From: JBQTKD01 sp963703165
GTDB lineage: Bacteria; Actinomycetota; Actinomycetes; Sporichthyales; Sporichthyaceae
Direction: 5' to 3'
NCBI GenBank assembly: GCA_963703165.1
Contig: OY969798.1
Span: 4,712,001-4,776,000, forward strand
DNA: 64,000 nt
Position numbers and translations under genes: made by a program
Shown: in pieces, positions 46,417 to 57,460 of the stretch
Layout of the letters: each line of letters opens with the position of its first letter
Numbering within the stretch: the stretch's first letter is position 1
Notes under the pieces: model-generated
What the model was told of the DNA's origin: nothing
Databases searched by the model: none
What the model saw: the letters and a program-made list of their open reading frames with translations, nothing else

Positions 46417-47331
46417 ATGACCGTCTCCTCCGGCCTCACTGTGGCGGTGGCCGGCGCCTCGGGTTTCGTGGGAAGCAGACTCTGCCCGGCGCTGGTGGAG
46501 GCTGGACACCAGGTGAAGGCACTCACCCGATCCCCAGAGCGGTACCGCGGCGTGGGGGAGCCCGTGGGAGCCCAGGTGGCTGACGCCGAGTCACTGACGA
46601 TGGCGCTGCAGGGCTGCGACGCCGCTTACTACCTGGTGCACTCCCTGGCGGAGCCGGACTTCGAGCGGCGTGACGCCGAGGCGGCGCGGAACTTCGCTGC
46701 GGCCGCCGAGAAATGCGGACTTGAGCGGATCGTGTACCTGGGCGGGCTCGGCGATGACGCGGACGACTTGTCCGCGCATCTGCGCAGCCGCCGCGAGGTC
46801 GAGAAACTGCTCGCCGCCGGGCCCGTGGCGGTGACCACCCTGCGGGCAGGCATCGTCGTGGGGCACGGGGGGATCTCCTGGGAGATCACCCGGCAGTTGG
46901 TGGAACACCTCCCCGTGATGATCACCCCGCGGTGGGTGCGGACTCGCACGCAGCCCATCGCGCTGGCCGACGTGGTCCGCTACCTGGTGGGAGTTCTCCG
47001 CCTGCCGGAGGCAGCAGGGCGCGAGTTCGACGTCGGGGGACCGGACGTGCTTGCCTATGTGGAGATGCTGCGCCGCGTCGCGGAGATCGAGGGCCGGGTG
47101 CTGAAGGTGGCGCCGGTCCCGTTGCTTTCGCCGGGACTGTCCGCCCGTTGGCTGGCGCTGGTCACGGACGTCGACACCCAGACAGGTCGGTCTTTGATCG
47201 ACTCGATGGCCAACGAGGTGATCGTGCGCGATGACAGCATCCGGGCGCTTGTCCCCTTTGAGCCGATGGACTACGACGCAGCGGTGCTGGCTGCCCTGGG
47301 GGAACGGGCCAAGGCAAGGCGGGCACGTTGA
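46417..47331 (+). CDS. NAD(P)-binding SDR-like protein (copy A)
   Basis: 304 residues starting MTVSSGLTVAVAGASGFVGS, an atypical SDR (NmrA/YwnB, NDUFA9-like). Other marks: AYYLVHSLAEPDFERRDAEA, RIVYLGGLGDD, LRAGIVVGHGGISWE and RTRTQPIALADVVRYLVGV. The active-site YxxxK is absent, so it may act as a redox sensor or bind NAD(P) for another role. 46173-46416 upstream shows no gene. It overlaps the CPBP protease start; copy B lies convergently at 48003. Confidence 0.85.
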   Translation: MTVSSGLTVAVAGASGFVGSRLCPALVEAGHQVKALTRSPERYRGVGEPVGAQVADAESLTMALQGCDAAYYLVHSLAEPDFERRDAEAARNFAAAAEKCGLERIVYLGGLGDDADDLSAHLRSRREVEKLLAAGPVAVTTLRAGIVVGHGGISWEITRQLVEHLPVMITPRWVRTRTQPIALADVVRYLVGVLRLPEAAGREFDVGGPDVLAYVEMLRRVAEIEGRVLKVAPVPLLSPGLSARWLALVTDVDTQTGRSLIDSMANEVIVRDDSIRALVPFEPMDYDAAVLAALGERAKARRAR

Positions 47332-47987
47332 GGGCTGCCGCCGCGCGGGCGGTACGGCGCCGTCGCGCCCTCGTTCTGAGCTCGGCGGGAGCCGGACTGC
47401 TCGGCGCCTCGTTTGCCGCGCGCCCCGGTTCGCGGACCTTCTACGGGCTCACCTTCGCCCTGGCAGGCACTTGGATCGGCGGCGCCCTTGCCGCCCGGAC
47501 AGCGAGCCCGGTGCGCCTCCAGGCCGGCGTCACCCCGGTGGCGGTACCGGTCGCGCTGGGCGCGGGCGCAGCCGGCGCCTTCGTCGGAGCGGCGATGATC
47601 GCCCGCGAGATTCCCGTTCTGAATCAGGCCCTGATCTCGGTGCTGTCCTACGAACACAAAGGGTCGAGCTCCCTGGTGTTCGCCACCACGCTGCTGAATG
47701 GGGCGGCGGAGGAGTTGTTCTTCCGGGGTGCGGTCTACGACGCGATGAGCGCCGCGGCGCCGGTGCTGACCTCGACCGCGATGTACGCCGCGGTGACGGC
47801 GGCGTCGAAGAACCCCGCTCTGGTGCTCGCCTCGGTGGTGATGGGCACCGTGTTCGGGTTGGAGCGCAAGTTCAGCGGCGGGGTGCAGGCTCCCCTGCTC
47901 ACCCACCTGACCTGGTCGGCGCTGGTGCTGCGTTACCTGCCGCCCATGTTCCCGCCGCCGCTGCGCGCAGGTCCTGCCCGCGGCTGA
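47328..47987 (+). CDS. CPBP-family intramembrane glutamic protease
   Basis: 219 residues from a TTG at 47328 that overlaps the previous stop (TTGA). Hydrophobic segments throughout. ABI/CPBP motif 1 EExxxR is seen as GAAEELFFRGAVYD, and motif 2 as APLLTHLTWSALVL with conserved His. The family includes prenyl-protein proteases and bacteriocin-immunity proteins. Substrate unknown. Coupled with the SDR copy A gene. Confidence 0.87.
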   Translation: MRAAAARAVRRRRALVLSSAGAGLLGASFAARPGSRTFYGLTFALAGTWIGGALAARTASPVRLQAGVTPVAVPVALGAGAAGAFVGAAMIAREIPVLNQALISVLSYEHKGSSSLVFATTLLNGAAEELFFRGAVYDAMSAAAPVLTSTAMYAAVTAASKNPALVLASVVMGTVFGLERKFSGGVQAPLLTHLTWSALVLRYLPPMFPPPLRAGPARG

Positions 47988-48002
47988 CCCAGGCGGGCGC
48001 GG

Positions 48003-48980
48003 TCAGCTCGACGAGCGCCGGAGCTTCCTGACCGGCCAGCCGAGGAAGCGTCCCGAGGCCACCGTGCGCACCGCGCACGTCGCGGCCGTCCATCGGGAGC
48101 GGGGTCGCCCTTCGGCGAGCGCGGCTCGCGCGGCATCGTCGAAACCGAGCACCGTGCGCGGGAGCAGGTCATGGACTTTCGGGTCGGTCACCACAGCTTC
48201 GGTGCTCATCGAGCCGAGCAGGTCCTGGGCGGTGGACCCGTCCACGTCGGTAAGGAGCTCGACGCCGGCAGCGGCGATCGCATTCGGCAGCCAGGGAACG
48301 CGAACGCGCAACCGGGTCCGTCGCGTGAGGCTGGCGAAACGTTCGGGCATGTCCCGGTAGGCGATGACGTCGGCCCCTCCGATCTCCAGGGTCAGGCCTC
48401 GGCAGGAGTTGTGATCGATCACATCGGCCAGGTAGGCGATGGCGTCCGAGACTGCGATGGGCTGGGTCAGGGTGCTCGAGCGCGGGTCGGAGATGGTGAC
48501 AGGCAGGACTTCGACGAGTTGGCGCAGCATCTCCCACGCGGCACTTCCCGCGCCGAGGATGATTCCGGAGCGCACCACCGTGACCTGCACGCTGCCGGTC
48601 CGCAGGATCTCCTCCACTTGGCGTCGGCTCTGCAGGTGCGGGGACAGGTCGTCCCCGTCCTTGCCCAATCCGCCGAGGAAGACGATCAGCTTGAGCCCTG
48701 CCTCCGCGGCGGCATCCCGCAACGCTTCGGCCTGCTTGGCCTCGCGCTCGGCGAAGGAACTCGTGCCGAGAGAGTGGGCCAACAGGTACACGGCGGCCGC
48801 CCCGGAGAGTGCTTGCACCAGGCTGTCGCGATCATCGAGGTCGGCGTAGCGAGGATTTGCGGGCCCGTGATACTCGCCGGGTCGGCGCGTGAGAGCCAGC
48901 ACCTCGTGCCGGCGCTTGACCAGCTCGGGCACCAGCCGACCACCGACGAAACCGCTCGCTCCGATGACTGCGACCCTCAT
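48003..48980 (-). CDS. NAD(P)-binding SDR-like protein (copy B)
   Basis: 325 residues starting MRVAVIGASGFVGGRLVPEL, a paralogue of copy A (AVYLLAHSLGTSSFAEREAK; LIVFLGGLGKDGDDLSPHLQ; TQPIAVSDAIAYLADV). The C-terminal tail is Arg/Ser rich (SRWTAATCAVRTVASGRFLG). It faces copy A across the CPBP gene and is 15 bp from the CPBP stop, convergent. Copy A and B may share a substrate, but no pathway is visible. Start preceded by GAGGAACCA. Intact. Confidence 0.85.
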   Translation of the reverse strand: MRVAVIGASGFVGGRLVPELVKRRHEVLALTRRPGEYHGPANPRYADLDDRDSLVQALSGAAAVYLLAHSLGTSSFAEREAKQAEALRDAAAEAGLKLIVFLGGLGKDGDDLSPHLQSRRQVEEILRTGSVQVTVVRSGIILGAGSAAWEMLRQLVEVLPVTISDPRSSTLTQPIAVSDAIAYLADVIDHNSCRGLTLEIGGADVIAYRDMPERFASLTRRTRLRVRVPWLPNAIAAAGVELLTDVDGSTAQDLLGSMSTEAVVTDPKVHDLLPRTVLGFDDAARAALAEGRPRSRWTAATCAVRTVASGRFLGWPVRKLRRSSS

Positions 48981-49231
48981 TGGTTCCTCCTCTGACGGTT
49001 AGCGGTTGCGCGGCGCAGCGTACGTTGCCGGAGCGCGACGCGGGCGGCCAACTCGTGCGCGGCCGTCTCATGTCCGGGACGACCCGGTGCCGGAGCGAGT
49101 GAATGGCGGCGACTCGGCGCCGGAGCGAGACGCGCTGATGGGTGGGGCTGACCCGCCACGACGGACATCCAACATCGTTTTGGCCGAGGCGAGCGCCGGC
49201 TAAGGTGTGGCGATCGGTGCGGGATCGCCCC

Positions 49232-49825
49232 TCAGAGCAGGCCGAGCTCTCTCGCCTTCCCGACGGCCTCGACCCGGTTGCGGGCACCCAGCTTTTGGAG
49301 GACGTTCTGGACGTAGCCCTTCACCGTGGCGCGAGCGAGGAACAGCTCCGCACCGATTTCGGGATTGGTGTAGCCCATCGCGACCCGGCGCAGCACGTCG
49401 TACTCGCGGGCCGTCAGGACGCCCGCCGCGGCAAGCGCCTCACCGACAGGCTGTTCGCCATCCAGCACGCTGCGAATGGCGGCCACGAGATCGGCGCGTT
49501 GCGCGTCTTTTACGACCAGACCATGCGCGCCCGCGGCGAGCGCGTCGTGTACCGCGCTGTGCTGCGGGAACGCCGTGAACAGCAGGATGCGAACCCCCGG
49601 GCAGGCCGCAGCTATGTCGCGGACGAGTTCGGAGGCCAACGCATCCGGCAGGCGGAGGTCGAGCAGGACCAGATCGGGGCGCGCTGGGGGAATGCCAGCC
49701 AGCGCCTCGGCGCCCGTGGACGCGTACCCGGCGAATTCCAGGTCGTCGCAGGGCGCAAGCGCCGTGACGAGGCCGTCCCGAATCATCGGGTGGTCGTCGA
49801 CGACGAAGACCCTCCTGGCTTCCAT
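49232..49825 (-). CDS. NarL/LuxR-family response regulator
   Basis: 197 residues from ATG at 49825 (GGGAGGGTGATTCG upstream). Receiver: acidic pair in VFVVDDHPMIRDGL, phosphoacceptor Asp in PDLVLLDLRLPDA, Lys in HGLVVKDAQ. LuxR HTH: LTAREYDVLRRVAMGYTNPE, ELFLARATVKGYVQNVLQKL. Divergent from the histidine kinase at 49882 across 56 bp, forming a two-component pair. Confidence 0.93.
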   Translation of the reverse strand: MEARRVFVVDDHPMIRDGLVTALAPCDDLEFAGYASTGAEALAGIPPARPDLVLLDLRLPDALASELVRDIAAACPGVRILLFTAFPQHSAVHDALAAGAHGLVVKDAQRADLVAAIRSVLDGEQPVGEALAAAGVLTAREYDVLRRVAMGYTNPEIGAELFLARATVKGYVQNVLQKLGARNRVEAVGKARELGLL

Positions 49826-49881
49826 CGAATCACCCTCCCTCTGCCGGCGACACGTCCTGGCGTGCAGACAGGCTACGACCG

Positions 49882-51033
49882 GTGAGCGGCGACCGCAGCG
49901 GGCACGACCTCGAGGCGCTCGCGCGACAGCTGGCCGACCTCGACGCCGGCTACCGCAGCGCCGTCCAGGCCGGCGGGGGATCGCAGGCCGCGAGCCAGGC
50001 ACTGCAGGCCCTGCTCGGAGCCGATGGCATCGACCTGGGGTGGATGGCCGTCCCGGACGCGCGGGGACTGCTTTCCATAAACGCCGTCCTCGGCGCGCAG
50101 ACGGGCCGGCTGAAGGAACTGGCGATTCGAGAGGGCGCAGGCCTTACCGGCAAGGTCTTTCTTTCCGGTCGGCCGGAGTGGATCGACCGCTACCTCGACT
50201 CGGATCGCATCACCCACGAGTTCGACCACATCATCGCCGGGGAGGGTCTGGTTCGACTGCTGGCCGTACCCGTCGTTCGGGACGGCCGCGTGACCGGTGT
50301 GCTCGCGGCCGGCGGCAGGGGCGACGGCGACTTCGGGGACCGCGCCGTGGCTCTCGCCCTCAGCGCCGCCCGAAGCCTCTCGTTGGCCGAGGACGTGGCC
50401 GATCGGGAAAGACGTGCCACGGAGGCGGCAGCCGGCGAGGCACGTCATCGCATCGCCTTGAACTTGCACGACTCGCTGGGCGCGATGCTCTATTCGATCG
50501 GTGCCGACGCACGCGGACTGCGCGAAAACGTCGACGCCGACCCCGCGCTCCTCGCCCGTCTGGAGCGCCTGAGCGAACGCACCTCCGAGGCTTCGACCCT
50601 GCTGCGGGAGGCTCTGCGAGCGCTCCACGCCTCGCCCACCGAACTGTCCCTCGGCGCGACCCTTCAGGACGCCTGTCGCGATTTCGAAGCGCGGACCGGG
50701 ATCCGCACGCAGGTCCTCGTGCTCTCCGCGCTTCCTCATGTGCCCGACGGAGTTCTCGGCGAAGTCCTCCGTGCGTTTCGCGAAGCGCTGCACAACGTCG
50801 AAAAGCACGCAGACGCGGCCGCGGTCTTCGTCACCGTGTGGGACGAAGCCGGCCGGCTCGCTCTGGTCGTCGCCGACGACGGCGGGGGAGTCCGCACCGA
50901 CGGACGTCCGACCGGATTCGGGCTCGACGCGTCACGGGCGAGCATCGAGCGGCTCGGCGGAACGCTGTTCCTGCGCGACGGCGCGGACGGCGGCGCCGTC
51001 TGGCGTCTGACGGTTCCGTTGCAGCACTCCTGA
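49882..51033 (+). CDS. GAF-domain sensor histidine kinase (HisKA_3 type)
   Basis: 383 residues from GTG at 49882; cytoplasmic, no membrane segments. GAF domain ~residues 20-165 (IDLGWMAVPDARGLLSINAV; GAGLTGKVFLSGRPEWID). The dimerisation/phosphoacceptor helix has His in IALNLHDSLGAMLYSIG. HATPase: EALHNVEKHADAAAVFV, VVADDGGGV, GFGLDASRASIERLGG. It should phosphorylate the divergent NarL-type regulator in response to a cytosolic or redox ligand. Confidence 0.92.
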   Translation: MSGDRSGHDLEALARQLADLDAGYRSAVQAGGGSQAASQALQALLGADGIDLGWMAVPDARGLLSINAVLGAQTGRLKELAIREGAGLTGKVFLSGRPEWIDRYLDSDRITHEFDHIIAGEGLVRLLAVPVVRDGRVTGVLAAGGRGDGDFGDRAVALALSAARSLSLAEDVADRERRATEAAAGEARHRIALNLHDSLGAMLYSIGADARGLRENVDADPALLARLERLSERTSEASTLLREALRALHASPTELSLGATLQDACRDFEARTGIRTQVLVLSALPHVPDGVLGEVLRAFREALHNVEKHADAAAVFVTVWDEAGRLALVVADDGGGVRTDGRPTGFGLDASRASIERLGGTLFLRDGADGGAVWRLTVPLQHS

Positions 51034-51036
51034 GCG

Positions 51037-51055
51037 TTCTGACGGGAAGTCAGAA
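51037..51055 (+). terminator. Stem-loop TTCTGAC-GGGAA-GTCAGAA
   Basis: Perfect 7-bp arms directly after the histidine kinase stop. No T-run follows on this strand. A weak terminator or a processing signal. Confidence 0.4.
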
Positions 51056-51228
51056 AAGGGCCGTCGACCGAGGACGACGTTCGGCGTTGCGTCGCGATGG
51101 GACGACCAGCCCGGAGACCGGGAAACGTTAGTGGCAGGGGCTCGCGGCGTTAACCGGCCACTTGGCGGTGCCGCCGCCTGCGCCGTGCGCCACAGACTGC
51201 TCTCGTCCCCGAGTCAGGAGCGAGAACG

Positions 51229-52764
51229 ATGCCGATGAACGGTCCCGGTCAGATCCTGCCCGCCGCCGCTCGCGCGTTCGGTTCCGCGACGGCGCTGGTC
51301 ACCTCGACGAAGACGCTGTCCTTCGAGGATCTCGACCGGCACTCCGACGCGGTCGCCTGCGGCATGCGCGACCGCGGGGTAGCCCTGGGCGACCGGGTGT
51401 CGATCTACGCCCAGAACCGCTGGGAGTGGATCGTCGCCTACCACGGTGCGCTGAAGGCCGGAGCCGTCGTCAATCCCATCAACGTGATGCTCACGCCCGC
51501 GGAACTGAGGTTCGTCCTACGCGACTGCGGCGCCAGGATGCTTCTGGCGACGGCTGCGTCGGTGGAGGCCCTCGGCCCGCTCGAGGACCTCCCCGACCTG
51601 GCGTGTGTGGTCTCCTTCGACCCCAGTCCGCACGCGCACGTCGAATTCACCGACCTCGTCGAGACCCCGGTCACCGAAAACTTCGTCGTGCACGTTCCCG
51701 ACCCGAAGGCCCCGTCGACCATCGGGTACACCTCCGGAACCACCGGGCACCCGAAGGGCGCGGTCCAGTCGCACGAGGCCGTTCTGCTCAACTGCGAGGG
51801 CACCGCGCGCATGCACGGCCGCGACGAGCACGACGTCGTACTCTCCGCGCTGCCCGCCCCGCACGTCTACGGGAACGTCGTGATCAACGGGACCTTCATG
51901 GTCGGCGGCACGGTCGTCCTGATGGAGCGTTGGGACGCCGCCCGGGCCCTTGAGTTGATCGCCGCACACCGCGTCACCCTCTTCGAGGGCGTGCCGGCCA
52001 TGTACAGCATGCTGCTCGCCAGCCCCGAGCTCGACGGCGCCGACCTCACATCGCTGACCCGATGCACCGTCGGCGGGCAGACGATCGGCGCGTCGACCGT
52101 GGCCGCGTGGGAGAAGCGCTGCGGGGCACCGCTGATCGAACTGTGGGGGATGACCGAGCTCGCCGGTCCCGGCAGTACGCACTGGCACGACCGGCGCGGC
52201 CCTGCCGGATCCATCGGGCTTCCGCTGCCCGGCGTGGAGCTGCGAATCGCCGACTTCGACGACGTCCATCGCACGCCCCCGCCCGGCGAACCCGGCGAAC
52301 TGATGGCCCGCGGCCCGCTGGTGATGCTCGGCTACTGGAACAACCCGCTGGCGACCGAGGAGGCGATCGAACCCGACGGGTGGATGCACACCGGCGACGT
52401 CGCCTACGTCGACGACGACGGTTACTTCTTCATCGTTGACCGGCGCAAGGACATGCTCATCACGGCCGGCTACAACATCTACCCGGCCGAGATCGAACGC
52501 GTCGTCGCCGCGCATCCGTCGGTGGCGCTGGTCGCCGTCGGCTCGGTGCCCGACGAGGTGAAGGGCGAACTGGCCCGCGCCTACGTCGTCCTGCGACCCG
52601 GAGCACCGGCGGACGCCGAATCGATCGTCGAGTTCTGCCGTGAACGGCTCGCCGCCTACAAGGTGCCGCGATCGGTCGTCTTCGTGCAGGCCCTGCCGCA
52701 GACCTCCACCGGCAAGCTCATGCGCCGCGCCCTGCGCGACCTCGACGTCAACGCAGCCATCTGA
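51229..52764 (+). CDS. AMP-dependent acyl-CoA synthetase
   Basis: 511-residue ANL ligase with AGGAGC before the ATG. Motifs: GYTSGTTGHPKGAVQSHEAV, IELWGMTELAGPG, LGYWNNPLATEEA with HTGDVAYVDDDG, DRRKDMLITAGYNIYPAEIE and TSTGKLMRRALRD. This is the medium/long or aromatic acid type; the substrate is not set. It is followed after 25 bp by a serine hydrolase and an AtuA fragment, suggesting a terpenoid or acyl-ester degradation unit. Intact. Confidence 0.92.
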   Translation: MPMNGPGQILPAAARAFGSATALVTSTKTLSFEDLDRHSDAVACGMRDRGVALGDRVSIYAQNRWEWIVAYHGALKAGAVVNPINVMLTPAELRFVLRDCGARMLLATAASVEALGPLEDLPDLACVVSFDPSPHAHVEFTDLVETPVTENFVVHVPDPKAPSTIGYTSGTTGHPKGAVQSHEAVLLNCEGTARMHGRDEHDVVLSALPAPHVYGNVVINGTFMVGGTVVLMERWDAARALELIAAHRVTLFEGVPAMYSMLLASPELDGADLTSLTRCTVGGQTIGASTVAAWEKRCGAPLIELWGMTELAGPGSTHWHDRRGPAGSIGLPLPGVELRIADFDDVHRTPPPGEPGELMARGPLVMLGYWNNPLATEEAIEPDGWMHTGDVAYVDDDGYFFIVDRRKDMLITAGYNIYPAEIERVVAAHPSVALVAVGSVPDEVKGELARAYVVLRPGAPADAESIVEFCRERLAAYKVPRSVVFVQALPQTSTGKLMRRALRDLDVNAAI

Positions 52765-52789
52765 ACGTCCCGAAAGAAAGGCATGCTTC

Positions 52790-53947
52790 ATGCGAGAGAG
52801 CATCGACGCGCTTCTGCGCAACGCGGTCGAGTCCGGCGCGGCCCCGAACCTGTCCGCGATCGTCGCCGACCGCGACGGCCTCCGGTACGAAGGCGGCGCC
52901 GGCGCGGTGACGCCCGGGTCGAGCGAGATTGTCGACACCGCCACCTGCTATCGGCTGGCTTCGATGACCAAACTGGTCACCACCGTCGCGGCGCTGCAAC
53001 TCGTCGAAGCTGGACGCCTCGGCGCCGAAGACGCGGTGGGCACCTACCTACCGGCGATCGACGAGCTGCCGGTCCTGGAGCGAATGGGCCCCGAGGGGCC
53101 CGTCCTCCGTCCGGCCGAGGGGCGAGTGACGGTTCGCCAGTTGATGACCCACACCTCGGGCCTGACGTACTGGTTCTTCAGCCCCGAAGTCCATGCGTGG
53201 GAACAGGCCACCGGCGTCCCCAACGTGCTCGCAGGGGACGCACGCGCGTTCACCGCTCCCCTCGTGGCCGATCCGGGTTCGCGTTTCGAGTACGGCATGA
53301 GCACCGACTACCTCGGCCGGATCGTCGAAGAGGTGTCCGGGGTGAAACTTCCGGACTACCTCGAGGAGCACGTCACCGGTCCGCTGAAGATGGCGTCCAC
53401 GACCTTCCAACCGGGCGACGAACAGCGCGCCAGGCTGGTCCCGGTTCACGTGCCGAACGAGGGTGCGTGGGTCGCCACCGAAATCGACTGGCCGCGCGAA
53501 CCTGATTGGTGGGCCGGCGGTCACGCCCTCTACTCCACCCCGCGCGACTACATTCGCTTCCAACGCGCCGTCCTGCGCGGCGGGGAACTGGACGGTGTCC
53601 GGATCCTGTCCGAGCAGACCGTCCGCGACATGTTCACCCCGCAGATCGGCGACCTCGACATGCCCGAGGTCGTTCCCGCAGCCGATCCGATGTCGACCTG
53701 CGACTATCCCTCCGGTCCAGGTCAGACGTGGGGGTGGGGCCTGCAGCTGAATCGTCGTCAGATTCCGGGAATGCGCGCTCCGCTGTCAGGCTCGTGGGCG
53801 GGCCTGGCGAACACCCACTTCTGGATCGATCCGACGACCGGAGTCGCGGCGTCCCTCTACAGCCAGTTCCTGCCCTTCGTCACACCCGATCTGATGACGG
53901 TCTACGCCGAGTTCGAGCGCGCCGTCTACGCGGGACTGAACGCCTGA
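52790..53947 (+). CDS. Serine hydrolase, class C beta-lactamase family
   Basis: 385 residues from ATG at 52790 (GAAAGG upstream). Catalytic SxxK in YRLASMTKLVTTV (Ser near residue 58) and the second motif Tyr in RFEYGMSTDYLG. No signal peptide, so it is probably cytosolic and an esterase (EstB-like) rather than a beta-lactamase. It may release the acid substrate for the upstream synthetase. Intact. Confidence 0.88.
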   Translation: MRESIDALLRNAVESGAAPNLSAIVADRDGLRYEGGAGAVTPGSSEIVDTATCYRLASMTKLVTTVAALQLVEAGRLGAEDAVGTYLPAIDELPVLERMGPEGPVLRPAEGRVTVRQLMTHTSGLTYWFFSPEVHAWEQATGVPNVLAGDARAFTAPLVADPGSRFEYGMSTDYLGRIVEEVSGVKLPDYLEEHVTGPLKMASTTFQPGDEQRARLVPVHVPNEGAWVATEIDWPREPDWWAGGHALYSTPRDYIRFQRAVLRGGELDGVRILSEQTVRDMFTPQIGDLDMPEVVPAADPMSTCDYPSGPGQTWGWGLQLNRRQIPGMRAPLSGSWAGLANTHFWIDPTTGVAASLYSQFLPFVTPDLMTVYAEFERAVYAGLNA

Positions 53948-53986
53948 CGGTCATCGGCCCCAGGACACCACTGTGGAGGGCACCAG

Positions 53987-54480
53987 ATGACCCGCGGCAC
54001 GACCGAATCGATCGTCATGGCCAATGGCGGTGGGTTCGGGGGAGACCACCCCACCGCCGCGCGCCGTCAGGTAGCGGGAGGCATGATCGACTGGCTGGTC
54101 ATCGACTACCTCGCCGAGGCGACCATGGCGATCCTGCTGAAGCGACGGCGCTGCACCCGGAGACCGGGTACGCGGTGGACTTCCTCGCGCAGATGGGCGA
54201 CGTGCTCGTTCCTTGCACGGAGCAGGGCGTCACGATCATCACCTACGCCGGCCGCAGTCGTGTCCGGCGACGACCTCTACGAGGCCCTCGATGCGATCGG
54301 CGCGTCGGACGAGACGCTGCCCAACATGGAGGACAGGCGCGGCCTGTCCGAGGTCCGCGCCGAGGTGTACTCGGCCAACGTCTACCTCGGTACCGGCCCG
54401 ATCGTGCGGGCCCTGGAGGCGGCGCAGACATCGTCGTCGCAGGCCGCGGCACCGACACCTCGGTGACGCTTGGCCCTATG
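53987..54480 (+). pseudogene. AtuA-like (DUF1446) N-terminal fragment, frameshifted
   Basis: Homology in order: IVMANGGGFGGDHPTAARRQ, WLVIDYLAEATMAIL, then in a second frame LHPETGYAVDFLAQMGDVLV, in a third SGDDLYEALDAIGASDETLP and VYLGTGPIVRALEA, then DIVVAGRGTDTSVTLGPM. This covers only the first ~165 of the >400 residues usual for AtuA-type proteins of acyclic terpene utilisation. At least three shifts and a 3' truncation near 54480. GGAGGG precedes the ATG. Confidence 0.78.
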
Positions 54481-54503
54481 GTGCCGCTGACCTGCAGAGA
54501 CGC

Positions 54504-54540
54504 AGCGGGGCATGGGGGATTTGGTCCCCAGCGCCCCGCT
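54504..54540. terminator. Nested hairpin between convergent genes
   Basis: Outer arms AGCGGGGC and GCCCCGCT enclose inner arms GGGGA and TCCCC. It lies at the 3' truncation of the AtuA gene and 62 bp before the end of the convergent binding-protein gene. Confidence 0.65.
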
Positions 54541-54601
54541 GAGGGGTAGACCAGCTGCGCTCACCGCGACAGACCGGGGGTGCCTGCTCAGCGGGTCAGG
54601 C

Positions 54602-55778
54602 TCAGGACGGCTCGGGCGCCGGCTGATCGGAAGGCGGGTCGACGGGCGCTGTCCAGTAGGTGTGTCGATCGGCGTGGCTGACGGTGCCGAACAGCGGGAG
54701 GTACTGCTCGTATCGTGCTCGGTCCGCGAAGACCGCCGCCGGGTCGGCGCTCGCGCCGACGAATGCGTCGACCGCAGTGGGGGAGTCGAGCGGGACGCCT
54801 TTGGCGACGACGATCCGGGGGACGTCCTTTCCCTCGATCCAGTCGGCGCCGAACTGGCCGAGGCCGTAGCCCATGAGCTTCCAGGCGAAGGCGATGCTGA
54901 GCTTGTAGGCGCCGCTCTGGTTGACCAGTTCCAGGGCCGCCTTGTCTCCGTCGACGCCGGCGAGGAACATCTCGTCTGCCAGCTTTCCGTTCTCCCGCAG
55001 GGCCTTGTAGGCGCCCACGACGACGGTGTCGCCGCCGAGGACCACCTTGATGTCCGGATGCGCCTGCAGGGCGCCCAGCATCGTCGTGTAGCCCGAATCG
55101 GTGGTGATCTCGGCGACCGTCAGATCGCCGACCAGGTCGATGCCCGGCTCCGTCTTCAGCCCGTCCAGGACGCCCTGGTGACGGAGCCTCAGCTGCGGCG
55201 AGGCGGTGTCCAGGTTGAAGTAGAGAGCCTGGGCCTCGCCCCCGAGATTGGCCGCGACGTAGTCGGCGGCCGCCTTCCCCTGGTCGAAACCGATTCGGTA
55301 CTGGCTCGCCGCAACCTGCATGGTGCTCGGCGCGGTGATGATCCCCTGGGTGCACACGCCCTTGTCGATCGCCCGCTGCAGCACGAGGCTGTCCGCGTCC
55401 GGACTCAGCGGCTGCATGGCCAGGGAACCGACCCCTTGTCGGAGGAATTCGTTCATTTGGTCGACGTGCTTGCCCGGATCGTTGCCGGAGGTCGCCGTGA
55501 CGTAGTCGGCGCCCCGCTGTGCGGCCGCCTGCTGCATCCCGCGCCCGAAGGCGAGGAAGAACTCCGAGTCGGCCGTCGACGCCCAGGCGATTCGAGCGGC
55601 GAGGCCGGTGGACCCTCCGGCGCGTCTGGGCTCGAAGGTACGAAGCGGTTGGGCGTCGGTGACGCTCGGTGTCTTGCCGCCGCCGCCCCCGCAGGCCGCG
55701 AGCAGTTCCGAGGACGCGACGACGGCGCCGAGTGCGAGCGCACTCCGCCGGGTCAGCGAAGGTCCGTGCCGGCCGTGC

Positions 55779-55786
<8 letters not shown>
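54602..55786 (-). CDS. Sugar-type substrate-binding lipoprotein
   Basis: 394 residues from ATG at 55786. Signal: LTRRSALALGAVVASSELLA then a lipobox ending LAAC, with twin Arg that may route it through Tat. Type I binding fold of the Peripla_BP_4 class (ARIAWASTADSEFFLAFGRG; IKVVLGGDTVVVGAYKALRE; MFLAGVDGDKAALELVNQSG). No transporter genes are near. It overlaps the end of the histidine kinase gene by 8 bp, which suggests it is the ligand-binding partner of that kinase. Confidence 0.88.
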
Positions 55787-57374
<1,588 letters not shown>

Positions 57375-57460
57375 CTTCTGTTAGGTGCACGCGTGCATGC
57401 TCGCTCGCGCCGTGTGTCAGCCGAAGTGTAGGGGCGCGGCTCGGCGGGCATCCGGTTGCC

